Of a stretch of DNA of 64,000 nucleotides, positions 19,453 to 29,800 are shown one piece after another; position 1 is the first letter of the stretch; every line of letters starts with the position of its first letter. The position numbers and the translations under genes are program-made. The stretch is from contig CP073743.1 in assembly GCA_024397935.1 (NCBI GenBank), forward strand, positions 3,100,001-3,164,000, read 5' to 3'. This stretch comes from a bacterium SCSIO 12844. Lineage in GTDB: Bacteria; Pseudomonadota; Gammaproteobacteria; Francisellales; Francisellaceae. A model generated the notes under the pieces. The model was not told where the DNA came from. It did no database searches and saw only the letters and a program-made list of their open reading frames with translations.

Positions 19453-21687
19453 CTATTCACTCGTAAAATCTAGTTCAAGCTCATCTTGTTTTTCAACCAA
19501 GCGCACACGACCACCTGAGATTAATCGACCAAATAATATCTCTTCAGCCAATGGCTTTTTAATTTTTTCTTGAATTAGTCGTGACATTGGGCGTGCACCC
19601 ATTTTTTCATCATAGCCTCTTAAGGCTAGCCACGCTTTGACATTATCTGTAATCTCTAATGAAACACCTCGATGATCTAGTTGCCCTTGAAGTTGTGCAA
19701 TAAACTTATCAACCACACATTTAACATCATCAATTGTCAATGCTCTAAATTGAATGATTGCATCTAAGCGATTACGAAATTCTGGCGTAAAAACACGTTT
19801 AATGACTTCTAAGCTATCCGTTGAATTATCTTGCTCTGCAAAACCAACTGAGTTTCTTGATGCTTCTTGAGCACCAGCATTCGTTGTCATAATTAATACC
19901 ACATGACGAAAATCAGCTTTTCGGCCATTATTATCGGTTAAAGTACCATTATCCATTACCTGCAATAATAGATTAAATACATCCGGATGTGCTTTTTCAA
20001 TTTCATCTAATAAAATAACTGAATAAGGATGCTTCATGACTTGATCTGTTAATAAACCACCTTCTTCATAACCAACATAGCCAGGCGGTGAGCCAATCAA
20101 CCTTGAAACAGTATGACGCTCCATATATTCAGACATATCAAAACGTAATAGTTCAATACCCATTAAATGTGCTAATTGTTGTGTTACTTCTGTCTTACCA
20201 ACACCTGTTGGCCCTGCAAATAAAAATGAACCCCATGGCTTATTTGGATCTCTTAAGCCAGCGCGTGCTAGTTTAATTGTTGAGACTAAAGCTTCAATTG
20301 CGCTATCTTGACCATAAACCAACATTTTAAGATCACGCTCTAAATTATTCAGTGATTCTTTATCAGAAGTTGAAACACTTTTCGTTGGTACGCGCGCCAT
20401 TTTAGCAATCATATTCTCTACATCAGGTACAGAGATTACCTTTTTACGTTTCTTCTGTGGCATGGTTCTTTGAAATGCACCCACTTCATCGATTACATCA
20501 ATGGCCTTATCCGGTAAGAAACGCTCTGTAATATGTTTAGCAGATAGTTCAGATGCCGCTTTTAAGGCAGGTAAGGTATATTTAATATTATGATGCTTTT
20601 CAAAATAGGGTTTTAGCCCCTTTAAAATTTGATAAGTCTGATCAATTGATGGCTCTTCAATATCTACTTTTTGAAAACGTCTCGCCAATGCATGATCTTT
20701 TTCAAAAATGCTTCGATATTCATGATAAGTTGTAGAACCTGCACAGCGTAATTCACCGCTAGCTAATAATGGCTTAATTAAGTTTGATGCATCCATGACA
20801 CCACCTGAGGCTGCACCAGCACCAATAATGGTATGAATTTCATCAATAAATAAAATAGCGCCTGGTTCTTCTTGTAATTGTTTTAGTACTGCTTTAAAAC
20901 GCTTCTCAAAATCACCTCGATATTTTGTACCAGCTAATAGTGCTCCTAGATCAAGCGCATAGATAATACCATCTTTAATCACATCGGGCACATCTTCTTC
21001 AACAATTTTCTTCGCCAAACCTTCTGCAATGGCTGTTTTTCCAACACCTGCTTCACCAACAAGTAAGGGATTATTTTTACGTCTTCTACATAAAACCTGA
21101 ACGACACGCTCTAACTCATCTTCTCGACCAATCAGTGGATCAATCTTTCCTTGACGCGCACGTTCATTTAAATTGACAGAATATAACTCTAATGGCGATG
21201 GCTCTTTTGACGCATCACTATCAGCAATTGGTTCTTCTTGAGATTTGCTCTGATGGCTTTTTGTAACACCATGAGAGATATAATTGACAACATCAAGGCG
21301 TGTAACACCTTCTTGTTTGAGAAAATGGACAGCTTGTGAATCTTGTTCACTAAAAATAGCAACTAATACATTTGCACCATTAACTTCTGTTTTACCAGAT
21401 GATTGAACATGAAATACCGCACGCTGTAATACGCGCTGAAACCCTAAAGTAGGCTGCGTATCTTTCTCTTCACTTTCTGGAATTTTAGGTGTTGTCTCAT
21501 CAATAAAACGAGATAATTCACCTCTTAGACGATCAAGATTAGCACCACAAGCAGTTAAAACTTTTTTTGTTGATACATCGACTAATAATGCATAGAGCAA
21601 ATGCTCTACTGTTAAATATTCATAGCGACGTTCTCTGGCTTCTTTAAACGCAAGGTTTAAAGTCTGTTCTAGTTCCTTACTTAACAT
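19453..21687 (-). CDS. clpA: ATP-dependent Clp protease ATP-binding subunit ClpA
   Basis: AAA+ unfoldase that feeds substrates to ClpP; 744 residues. The order is an N-terminal Clp repeat domain (1-140) that binds ClpS, a first AAA+ module (Walker A GEAGVGKT at 211-218, Walker [10 protein letters not shown]) and a second ([24 protein letters not shown]) with sensor TTNAGAQ. The ClpP-binding loop is NSVGFAEQ, with VGF in place of the more usual IGL/IGF tripeptide. There is no ClpB-type middle domain. clpS lies just upstream on the same strand. Confidence 0.97.
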   Translation of the reverse strand: MLSKELEQTLNLAFKEARERRYEYLTVEHLLYALLVDVSTKKVLTACGANLDRLRGELSRFIDETTPKIPESEEKDTQPTLGFQRVLQRAVFHVQSSGKTEVNGANVLVAIFSEQDSQAVHFLKQEGVTRLDVVNYISHGVTKSHQSKSQEEPIADSDASKEPSPLELYSVNLNERARQGKIDPLIGREDELERVVQVLCRRRKNNPLLVGEAGVGKTAIAEGLAKKIVEEDVPDVIKDGIIYALDLGALLAGTKYRGDFEKRFKAVLKQLQEEPGAILFIDEIHTIIGAGAASGGVMDASNLIKPLLASGELRCAGSTTYHEYRSIFEKDHALARRFQKVDIEEPSIDQTYQILKGLKPYFEKHHNIKYTLPALKAASELSAKHITERFLPDKAIDVIDEVGAFQRTMPQKKRKKVISVPDVENMIAKMARVPTKSVSTSDKESLNNLERDLKMLVYGQDSAIEALVSTIKLARAGLRDPNKPWGSFLFAGPTGVGKTEVTQQLAHLMGIELLRFDMSEYMERHTVSRLIGSPPGYVGYEEGGLLTDQVMKHPYSVILLDEIEKAHPDVFNLLLQVMDNGTLTDNNGRKADFRHVVLIMTTNAGAQEASRNSVGFAEQDNSTDSLEVIKRVFTPEFRNRLDAIIQFRALTIDDVKCVVDKFIAQLQGQLDHRGVSLEITDNVKAWLALRGYDEKMGARPMSRLIQEKIKKPLAEEILFGRLISGGRVRLVEKQDELELDFTSE

Positions 21688-21816
21688 AGACTTAAGCTTC
21701 CTCTTAGTAATTGCTTAATTTAGCTGATAACCCTATTCTAACCCTACTTGATACGAATTATCAACGCAGTAAACAAGCTCATTACTTTTGTCTCAGCATA
21801 AAGCCTCTATACTTTA

Positions 21817-22140
21817 TTAACTTGCTTGTGTCACACATAATAATGGATGACCACATTTTCTTGCTACATCAACAGCTTGAGTCACCTTTGTTTCAGCAAT
21901 ATCACGCGGATAAACACCACAAAGTGCTTTGCCATCATAATGTGCTTGAAGCATTACTTTTGTTGCTTGCTTTTCATTTAGATGAAATACTGTCTCTAAA
22001 AGAGAAACTACAAATTCCATCGGTGTATAGTCATCATTTAACATAACAACACTATACATAGGTGTTAACTTCGCATCTGATTGCTTAACAACTTCTAATG
22101 CAACCTTCGGGCAGTCGCGGATCATTTCTTCTACTACCAT
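21817..22140 (-). CDS. clpS: ATP-dependent Clp protease adaptor ClpS
   Basis: N-end-rule adaptor that delivers substrates with Leu, Phe, Tyr or Trp N termini to ClpA; 107 residues. Family landmarks are [18 protein letters not shown] (the NDD of the binding pocket) and the later [10 protein letters not shown]. It starts 129 bases upstream of clpA, the classical clpS-clpA order. Its start is preceded by AGAGG. Confidence 0.96.
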   Translation of the reverse strand: MVVEEMIRDCPKVALEVVKQSDAKLTPMYSVVMLNDDYTPMEFVVSLLETVFHLNEKQATKVMLQAHYDGKALCGVYPRDIAETKVTQAVDVARKCGHPLLCVTQAS

Positions 22141-22345
22141 TGTTAGTCTAGCCTCTTTATCTGTCAGTTTCCATCTCTATACAAAACCAAACGTTAAACA
22201 TCTATCTTTAAAAAAGATTAATAGAATTAGATCAAAAAATAACCAAAAATGCAAATTTATCAGCAAATTAATGGATAAATAATAATTGACACCCTAGACT
22301 AATAAACTATTAAGCAGATGATTTTCAAATTTTTTTTATATTTAT

Positions 22346-22384
22346 ATGCTTATTATTTTTTTGTGCTATCGCAATAATAAGCAT
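22346..22384. repeat. 12-base inverted repeat downstream of folE
   Basis: ATGCTTATTATT (22346-22357) and AATAATAAGCAT (22373-22384) are exact reverse complements around a 15-base loop. It starts 29 bases past the folE stop (minus strand), and on that strand it is followed by an A-rich rather than a U-rich tract. It may be a weak terminator or an mRNA 3' stabilising hairpin. The rest of the clpS-folE gap (22141-22345) shows nothing else I can support. Confidence 0.5.
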
Positions 22385-22412
22385 AGATTTAATTAGTAAA
22401 TTTAATTATATT

Positions 22413-23066
22413 TCAAGAAATTAAACGATATAATTCCTCACGTAAATGAGCATGATCTTTAAAAACACCTTTTAAACTCTTTGTTACTGTACTTGTTTGG
22501 CTCTTATGAACACCGCGTGTTGTCATACACTGGTGCTTAGCATCAATAATAACTGCAACCCCTTTGGCTTCTAATTCTTCATAAATTACTGAAGCAATTT
22601 GCTCTGTGAGTACTTCCTGAGTTTGTAAGCGTTTTGCATAAATATCAACAACACGAGCAATTTTACTAATACCAACAACTCGGCTATTAGGTAAATAAGC
22701 AACATGTGCAATCCCTATCATTGGTGCCATATGATGCTCACAATGTGATTCTAGGCGCATATTCTTTAATAATACGATATCATCATAATTTGATGTTTCT
22801 TCAAATGTACGCGCTAAGACTCCTTTAGGGTCTTGATTATAACCTGAGAAATATTCTTGATAAGCTTTTACCACACGCTTCGGTGTATCAAGTAAGCCCT
22901 CCCGATTAATATCTTCCCCTATAAAAGATAACAAAGTTTTAACCGCAGCTTCTGCTTGTTCTTTTGTTGGTCTTTTTATCGTAGCTTCTCTATTTGATTG
23001 ATTTATCGTGATATCTAAAGTATCCATTATCTCAACATCAGCATCTTTTATCGCATCAAAACTCAT
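22413..23066 (-). CDS. folE: GTP cyclohydrolase I (type IA)
   Basis: Converts GTP to 7,8-dihydroneopterin triphosphate, the first step of folate synthesis. Zinc ligands are visible as Cys109 and His112 in LESHCEHHM and Cys180 in DAKHQCMTTRG. Family blocks include LLDTPKRVVKAYQEYFSGY and ARVVDIYAKRLQTQE. It has 217 residues, with an N-terminal extension of about 30 that is normal for the family. It is transcribed on the minus strand, divergent from the lipoprotein gene at 23267. Confidence 0.97.
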   Translation of the reverse strand: MSFDAIKDADVEIMDTLDITINQSNREATIKRPTKEQAEAAVKTLLSFIGEDINREGLLDTPKRVVKAYQEYFSGYNQDPKGVLARTFEETSNYDDIVLLKNMRLESHCEHHMAPMIGIAHVAYLPNSRVVGISKIARVVDIYAKRLQTQEVLTEQIASVIYEELEAKGVAVIIDAKHQCMTTRGVHKSQTSTVTKSLKGVFKDHAHLREELYRLIS

Positions 23067-23266
23067 CTATTTACCTATTTGGAATTCAATTGAAGTCTAA
23101 AGTATACCAGCTGAAATCCAAACTTAAAGTAAAATGTGTCACTTCACTGTATTTTATTTAATCAAATTATCGTGATTAATGTAATCAGTACAAACGATGA
23201 TATTTCACAAAATAATCATCCTATGCTAATTTTAACTATATCCACTATCAACAATGTTAATATGCT

Positions 23267-23686
23267 ATGCTTAAATCAATACTTACAATCATCCCTTTAA
23301 CGCTATATTTAACGAGCTGTACATTTATGCCACCTAGGGCCTTAGAACAAAATGCAGAGTCTATTAAAGTTGCAAATACACCCCCCATAAAAAAACAATG
23401 CCAATATGTTGGCCCAATTGTATCAGAAGAGGGCTTTATGCTTAGAAATCTTTTTACTTCAAATGAAGATTTAACCATTGGCGCTTATAATACGGTTCGT
23501 AACCGTGCAATGGACATGCGTATCAACTATATTGAACTTATCAAACAAAAATCACATCAAAGCACTTTTTTAGGGATTCCATTTTATGGTGATGTATTAA
23601 TCACAGGTATTGGCTATCATTGTAGTACTTCAACTATTCAACCTAAAGCAAAACCTAAACAACCTAAGTCAAAACAAACGTCATAA
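23267..23686 (+). CDS. DUF4156 family lipoprotein
   Basis: A 139-residue exported lipoprotein. The signal peptide (MLKSILTIIPLTLYLTSC) ends in the lipobox LTSC. The mature part carries CQYVGPIVSEEGFMLRNLF followed by LTIGAYNTVRNRAMDMRIN, the pattern of DUF4156 lipoproteins, whose role is unknown. The C-terminal 15 residues are a Lys/Pro/Gln-rich low-complexity tail. Two cysteines in the mature part (CQYVG and YHCST) could form a disulfide. Residue +2 of the mature protein is Thr, so sorting to the outer membrane is likely. Confidence 0.85.
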   Translation: MLKSILTIIPLTLYLTSCTFMPPRALEQNAESIKVANTPPIKKQCQYVGPIVSEEGFMLRNLFTSNEDLTIGAYNTVRNRAMDMRINYIELIKQKSHQSTFLGIPFYGDVLITGIGYHCSTSTIQPKAKPKQPKSKQTS

Positions 23687-23693
23687 AAACATA

Positions 23694-24137
23694 TTATTTT
23701 TTCTCTAACTTTGTTGACTTAAACCATAAAGATGCTGATTTATTAAATAGTTTTATAATCAAATAAAAATTTAGTATCCAACTAATCGTCGTGATAATTA
23801 ATGAAAACATCTGCCCTTGATCGAGTGCTGGACGCCAGGCTAAAGAATATAAAAAGCCTAAAAATCCAATAGCAAATAAAATAAGATAAAGCATTCTAAC
23901 CCAGTTTTGAGCCCACCATAATCCTAATAAAAATAAATATTGAACGGCCAATACAATAATTAAAATTAATATATAAAACTGTACCGTTAAGGTCTCTTTT
24001 TCAGCACCGAAATTGGCCACTTGAGGCACACCATGAACAAATAATTGAATCATTTCAATCACAAAGACGATAACTAACCAAACCGCTAAAATCTTAATTG
24101 CATTGGTTAATGATTTAGGCCTTCTTGGCATATTCAT
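23694..24137 (-). CDS. Small inner-membrane protein of unknown function
   Basis: A predicted polytopic membrane protein of 147 residues with four helices, at about 14-34, 54-74, 79-97 and 104-124. I start at the ATG at 24137 because AAGGAT lies 6 bases before it. The frame extends 9 codons further without a clear signal. I do not recognise the family. It is convergent with the DUF4156 lipoprotein, with a 7-base gap, so the two are not cotranscribed. Confidence 0.75.
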   Translation of the reverse strand: MNMPRRPKSLTNAIKILAVWLVIVFVIEMIQLFVHGVPQVANFGAEKETLTVQFYILILIIVLAVQYLFLLGLWWAQNWVRMLYLILFAIGFLGFLYSLAWRPALDQGQMFSLIITTISWILNFYLIIKLFNKSASLWFKSTKLEKK

Positions 24138-24285
24138 GAAGATATCCTTAAATAAACGTATCACTTTATAATTAGAATTTTAGTTTAAAATTCTATTCAT
24201 GCACAAATAGTTATTATAAAATTGATGCTAAACTATAAACAAATATAATCAATAGAAATATTAAAATATCCGATGAATCATATGA

Positions 24286-24933
24286 TTAACCAAGCCGTAA
24301 TGAATAATGATTGATAATTTCATTTTTTAACTCAACTAAACGACCATGGAAAAAATGTCCAGCAGCCATTAAACTAATCAACGAAAAAGCTTGATTAAAC
24401 TCTTTTGTTAGCCAATCTAATGTATCACTTGCAGACACAACTTCATCATCTTTACTTAGAATCACCAAAAATGGTACATAAGGTTCTTGTGCTTCTTTTA
24501 AATCAAAATGAATAACTGATGGAGCGATCGCTAATAGGTGAACTACATTATCAATACGACTTGCACCTTTATAAGCAACTGACCCACCAAATGAAAAGCC
24601 TGCTAAAATAATCTTTTGAGCCTTATTCTGCCCTCTTAACCATTCAACCACGGCAACTAAATCATCGACTTCACCAATACCATCAGCATATTCCCCCTCA
24701 CTTTGACCCACACCTCGATAATTAAAGCGCACACTTAATATACCTAACTGATTAAAGCTACGAGAAATCGTTGTTACAACCTTATTCTCCATTGTACCTT
24801 GATACAGTGGATGCGGATGACAGATTACAACCGCTAATTGATCATCTTTAATCTCATTTGGGCTATCCAGCGCAACTTCCAACTTGCCTACTGCACCATC
24901 AATTAAATACGTTTCTTTATCTTTTTGTTGCAT
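24286..24933 (-). CDS. Alpha/beta hydrolase (COG2945-like)
   Basis: A cytosolic hydrolase of 215 residues, substrate unknown. It has the oxyanion region CHPHPLYQGTMENKVV, the RFNYRGVGQSEGEY block and the nucleophile elbow GFSFGG. Possible catalytic partners are the aspartate of SKDDEVV and the histidine of AAGHFFHGRL. The layout matches the conserved small hydrolase family annotated as COG2945. The start codon has only a weak Shine-Dalgarno sequence. It has no obvious operon partner. Confidence 0.88.
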   Translation of the reverse strand: MQQKDKETYLIDGAVGKLEVALDSPNEIKDDQLAVVICHPHPLYQGTMENKVVTTISRSFNQLGILSVRFNYRGVGQSEGEYADGIGEVDDLVAVVEWLRGQNKAQKIILAGFSFGGSVAYKGASRIDNVVHLLAIAPSVIHFDLKEAQEPYVPFLVILSKDDEVVSASDTLDWLTKEFNQAFSLISLMAAGHFFHGRLVELKNEIINHYSLRLG

Positions 24934-25014
24934 ATCGAATATCTTAATAATTCACTATTAATCGCTAGTGTAGCGATTTTATTAAGAAACTCAATATTAA
25001 TAAATGGCTTTAAG

Positions 25015-25860
25015 CTACCCATAGATTGATGCCGGAGCCATTTTCGAATTTGAATTATTGGCGGGTATTGCCCAAGGGCATTGCCCAGAACCTGGCTCGG
25101 TCTGTTGGCATAAAAATGAAATGATATGTTTATTATCATTGAGATTATAACCAATGGCATTTTGGTCACAGTAAATATCATCAACATTACCATTAACATC
25201 TAAATGTATTGAACATGATTTGCTTGTATTTGTAAAATAGACATTCATTACCGTATCCATTTTTCCATAGTCATCAATTGGACAGGCAATATAAACTGTG
25301 CCATCAGAGTTAACTTTTCCATCTCTACCGCAGACTTTTATAGTCATCTTCCCTAAACCAATATCATTTAGTTTATAGGCAATTGGCTGTGTCGATTGTG
25401 TAATTGTTACTACGCTATTATCTTGATTGCTGTCATTAGTAGGTGATACTTTCAAATAGTTTTGGTATTGCGGATTAATCTCTACAATTTGACCATAAGT
25501 GATATTTTTGTCACGATTTCCACCTGTTTTATTATCAGCATAATAGTCAACACGAAGATCTAAATCCCAGCCATCAGATGTATTTTTAAATTCTACATAA
25601 CCTTCTGCTTCTGTTTTTCCGCTCCATGATACCATCTTATCACCCCAAACCTCTATTTGTTCGGAGCTATTAGGCTGAATATCTTTAATATTATTATTCT
25701 TATCAGTAATACTACCTTTATCAATATGATAACCAACAAAATTTAATACCATGTTCGTATCATTTTTTATTGTAAATGTATATTCCTGCTCACCTGCATA
25801 TAATGTATAAGGAATCCATAGCATCAACATAGCTATTGTTATAACCCGCCCCACAATCAC
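25015..25860 (-). CDS. Secreted protein of unknown function
   Basis: The product has a signal peptide (IVGRVITIAMLMLWIPYTLYAGE) and a mature part of about 255 residues without membrane segments. The mature region is rich in Asn, Asp, Thr and aromatic residues. Its first half has beta-strand-like alternation (YTFTIKNDTNMVLNFVGYHI), faintly like aegerolysin or pore-forming beta-sandwich proteins. The second half has seven cysteines, suggesting periplasmic or extracellular disulfides. I start at the GTG at 25860, 6 bases after GGGGGGA; a TTG at 25875 is the first possible codon. No family is assigned. Confidence 0.72.
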   Translation of the reverse strand: MIVGRVITIAMLMLWIPYTLYAGEQEYTFTIKNDTNMVLNFVGYHIDKGSITDKNNNIKDIQPNSSEQIEVWGDKMVSWSGKTEAEGYVEFKNTSDGWDLDLRVDYYADNKTGGNRDKNITYGQIVEINPQYQNYLKVSPTNDSNQDNSVVTITQSTQPIAYKLNDIGLGKMTIKVCGRDGKVNSDGTVYIACPIDDYGKMDTVMNVYFTNTSKSCSIHLDVNGNVDDIYCDQNAIGYNLNDNKHIISFLCQQTEPGSGQCPWAIPANNSNSKMAPASIYG

Positions 25861-25903
25861 CGTTATTCCCCCCAAATTTTATTATATTCATCTAATGTTG
25901 TGA

Positions 25904-25970
25904 TATACTTGCAGTCTAATCTGTGAATTTGTACGAGTAAACTAAAGGTCGAATCGTTTGACCTTTTTTT
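25904..25970 (+). ncRNA. Candidate small RNA between an extended -10 and an intrinsic terminator
   Basis: TGATATACT at 25901-25909 is an exact extended -10 box. About 35 bases on, AAAGGTC (25944-25950) and GACCTTT (25960-25966) form a 7-base stem followed by a run of T, an intrinsic terminator reading on the plus strand. Both flanking genes are on the minus strand, so no coding gene explains this plus-strand signal. The predicted transcript is about 55 bases. The -35 region is weak. The hairpin could instead weakly end the minus-strand gene at 26063. Confidence 0.35.
25944..25970 (+). terminator. Intrinsic terminator (plus strand)
   Basis: The stem AAAGGTC / GACCTTT with a 9-base loop is followed directly by a T tract on the plus strand. 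On the minus strand the hairpin is followed by AGTTTACTCG, a poor U tract. It lies in the gap between two minus-strand genes. Confidence 0.6.
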
Positions 25971-26062
25971 CAATTGTCCTATCAATCATATGATACTTAA
26001 CAATATATTATATTAAGTTTGTAAAATATTTAGATTAAAAACCAGATAGTTTAAATTTCACT

Positions 26063-26482
26063 TTACTTTGGCTGTAGTACTTTATTTTTCTGTGGTAGTT
26101 TATCGCCAGGAATCATACTCACAAGTTGATCATTTAGAAACTGAAATGCCATCACATTTTTACCATCTTGATCATGAATCATAACAATGGCATGATTTTC
26201 TTTGATTTTTTCTGTTTTAACCGGCTGATTATCCTTATTGTAAGTAACCTGTGTGGTCATTTTATTCCAACGAATTACAGAAGGCCTTGCAACTAAATAA
26301 CCTTTTTGATCAGTTTTTTTACTCTCACAAGCTTTAACAACTGTACTAACGCTATCTCCTAACTTAACAGTATGTCCATTAGGACACCTAAACTGCTCTG
26401 TTGTTGAAGTTTTTGCTTGTAAAGGCGGATAAAAGCCAATCATAACAATGATAATTAAACTTATTATTTTAAAGTATTTCAC
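26063..26482 (-). CDS. Exported DUF2845-like protein
   Basis: From a GTG at 26482 (AGAGAG upstream) the product has 139 residues, with a signal peptide (KYFKIISLIIIVMIGFYPPLQA) that ends near ALA-type cleavage. The mature start, EQFRCPNGHTVKLGDSVSTV, has the cysteine plus KLGDS spacing seen in DUF2845 proteins, which usually continue with a second cysteine; here it is VVKACESKK. The function of this family is unknown. The longer frame back to 26551 would put polar residues before the signal peptide and is unlikely. Confidence 0.72.
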   Translation of the reverse strand: MKYFKIISLIIIVMIGFYPPLQAKTSTTEQFRCPNGHTVKLGDSVSTVVKACESKKTDQKGYLVARPSVIRWNKMTTQVTYNKDNQPVKTEKIKENHAIVMIHDQDGKNVMAFQFLNDQLVSMIPGDKLPQKNKVLQPK

Positions 26483-26562
26483 ATCAAATCTCTCTTTATG
26501 AAGATAATTTAAACCTATAGATAATATTATATTATTTTTAATATATTTCAAACTTATGATAT

Positions 26563-26818
26563 CTACTTGTTCTTAAAAAATCCTAATAATTCTTGCTTAA
26601 TTTGTTCAATTTGATAACGATTAATCATCTCTTTGTCATCTGTCGCCTTATTTATAGCTTCGATATTATCAGATAAAATCAATGGCTTCACTTCGTGTAG
26701 GTCACTAGAATTAACAATAGAAATTTCAGTTTATTTAAGCAATCACTTAGCTTTCTCAGAATTAGATGCTTTTAGCTTTTCTAATAATTGTTCAGCAGCG
26801 ACTGGATCCGACTTAGAA
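26563..26818 (-). other. Gap downstream of carB with a possible decayed small gene
   Basis: The gap between carB and the gene at 26063 (26483-26827) holds no intact ORF in the sense direction. On the minus strand one frame reads SDPVAAEQLLEKLKAS, a TGA at 26743-26745, a TAA at 26731-26733 and then a 55-residue coding-like stretch ending in EQIKQELLGFFKNK and a TAG at 26563-26565. Composition is protein-like, but there is no start codon before the second stretch. It may be a relic of a small gene or chance. I do not recognise the parent family. Confidence 0.2.
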
Positions 26819-26827
26819 TGGATAATT

Positions 26828-29800
26828 CTATCGTGATTTATCCATATATTGATCCCAAGATTTTACCACAACAGGCTTATCAAATAACTCAACAATCGAC
26901 TGTAACAGTAACTTAGCATTTTGTAGATTTGTAACTAATGGAATATGATGATCAACTGCTAAACGACGAATCTTAAAGCCATCAGTAATATTTGACTCTT
27001 CCGTATGCCTTAGACGTCTTGGGATATTAATAATCAAATCAACATCACGATTACTAATTAACGTCTCAACGGATGGCTCTTTTCCTTCTGATATTTTGTA
27101 TACACATTCTGACTCTATACCATGATCTGCTAAATAACGATGCGTACCTTCTGTTGTATACAATGTCCAACCAGCTGTTAATAATGCCTGGACTTCCTTT
27201 AATAGCCTTGATTTTCGATCACCACCAATGGCTAAGAAAATATGCTTACGTTTAATACTTAAATCCGTTGCCTGCCATGACTTATAAAATGCTTCTAATA
27301 AATCTTCACCAATACAGGCAACTTCACCAGTTGATGACATCTCAACATGGGCAACTGGATTCGCACCTTTTAAGCGATTATAAGAAAATTGCGATGATTT
27401 AACACCCACATAGTCAAGGTCAATCGTATTATAGCGTTGCGGTTTGTATTGCCCCATGACTACTTTCGTTGCAATATCAATAAAGTTATGACCAGTTACT
27501 TTTGAAACAAATGGGAATGAACGTGATGCACGTAAATTACACTCAATCACTTTTAAGTGATTTTCCTTAGCGATAAATTGAATATTAAATGGACCTGAAA
27601 TATTCAGTGCTTTAACAATCTTGCGTGTAATGCGCTTACAACGCCTAATCGTCTCTAGATAAAGGCGCTGTGGTGGTAGTACAATTGTTGCATCACCACT
27701 ATGAACACCCGCATTTTCAACATGCTCAGAGATTGCATAGATAACAATTTCACCATTTTCTGCGACACCATCCATTTCAAGCTCTTTGGCATTTTCAATA
27801 AATTCAGAGATAACAACCGGATGATCTGGAGAAACTGCTGTTGCTTCTTTTAGATATTTTTCAAGCTCATTTTCTGAAGCAATCACATTCATGGCAGCCC
27901 CAGATAGAACATAAGACGGTCTAACTAAAATTGGGTAACCTACCTCATCTGAAAATTCCTTTGCACTGGCTAAAGAAGCGACACTTTGCCATCTCGGCTG
28001 ATCAATTTTTAATTCATTTAAAAGTGATGAAAAAATAGCTCTATTTTCTGCACGGTTAATATCTTTTGGTGCCGTTCCTAAAATTGGATAGTCAGCTGAT
28101 TTTAAAGGCATCACTAAATTATTTGCAATCTGGCCACCGACTGACACGATAATACCTTTTAAATTTTCAAAATCAGCAATATCTTGTACTCGTTCAATGG
28201 TTAATTGTTCAAAATACAAACGATCTGATTCATCATAGTCAGTTGATACAGTCTCCGGATTTGAATTGATAATAATCGCAGATTCGCCTAATGCTTTTAG
28301 GGTATGTGCTGTTGTCACACCACACCAATCAAACTCTACAGAAGAGCCAATACTATAAGGGCCAGAACCTAGAATTAATGTTGCTTTTTTCTCAGAAGGT
28401 AATAAATCATGTTCGCTGGCATGATAAGTCATATATAGGTAGTTTGTTTCTGCTTCAAACTCACCAGCTAAGGTATCAATTTGTTTGACATAAGGGGTAA
28501 TCCCTTGTGCAATTCGCCAAGCACGTAGTGCTTCTGGCTTCATCTCTTTAAAGCGAGCAATCGATTTATCTGAAAAACCTAATTTTTTAGCTTCTTTAAG
28601 TAATTCTTTTGTTAATGTTTGAGATGATTTTAATTGATTTTCCATCTTAGCAATTGTCTGCACATGGTTTAAAAACCAAAGATCAATGCCTGACAATTCA
28701 TAGGCTTTTTGTATATCACCACCTAAAACAAAATATCGATATAATGCAAATAATCGTCGATCAGTAGCACGTTCAATTTCTGCTTCAAGATTCGGTATTT
28801 GATGCGGATAATCTGATAAATCTTGCGCACCTATATTTAACATACCAACAGCTTTTTGCAAAGCTTCAGGAAACGAACGGCCAATGGCCATCACTTCTCC
28901 AACAGATTTCATCTCTGTCCCAATATAACGCTCAGCCTTTTTAAGTTTATGCGTATCCCAACGTGGTATTTTTACAACAATATAATCAAGCGCTGGTTCA
29001 AAAAATGCACAGGTTTTTTTCGTCACCTGGTTTTTAATTTCATATAATTTATAACCTAGTGCTAATTTAGCGGCAATAAACGCCAATGGATAGCCGGTTG
29101 CTTTTGACGCTAGAGCTGAAGATCTTGATAACCTTGGATTGATTTCAATAACTCGATAATCAGAAGTTTTTAAGTTAAAAGCATATTGAATATTACACTC
29201 ACCAATAATCTCAAAATGATTCGCAACATCAATGGCAATTTTTCTTAGGCGATGATACTCCTCATTGGTTAAGCTCTGTGACGGTGATACAACAATACTC
29301 TCACCGGTATGAATACCCATTGGATCAAAGTTTTCCATATTACAAACCGTTAGAACATTACCTTCTTTATCTCTAACGATTTCATATTCAAACTCACTCC
29401 AGCCTAATAAACACTCTTCAATTAAGATTTGAGGTGCGCCAGTTAATGCTTCTTGAGTACGCTTTTTTAAACTCTTTTCATCATAAACCACACCTGACCC
29501 CATACCGCCTAATGAAAATCCAGAGCGCATCATCAAAGGATAGCCAATTTCTTTAGCAGATTTCAATGCCTCATCAACTGAAGTTGCCACAAAACTTTTA
29601 GCTGTTTTAATGCCAATTTCATCTAATCTTTGTTTAAAAAGGCCTCGATCTTCAGCTTCTCTAATTGTTTTAACACTAGAGCCTAATACTTGAACATTGT
29701 GTAATGCTAATATACCTTTTTCTTCTAGTTTTAAACCTAGATTTAATGCAGTTTGCCCACCAAAACCAAGTAAAATAGCATCTGGATTTTCTTTTTCGAT

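Noticed and set aside
26633-26836. 67-codon plus-strand frame in the carB downstream gap
   Set aside because: No Shine-Dalgarno sequence, ends inside carB, and its product looks like an antisense shadow of the relic frame on the other strand.
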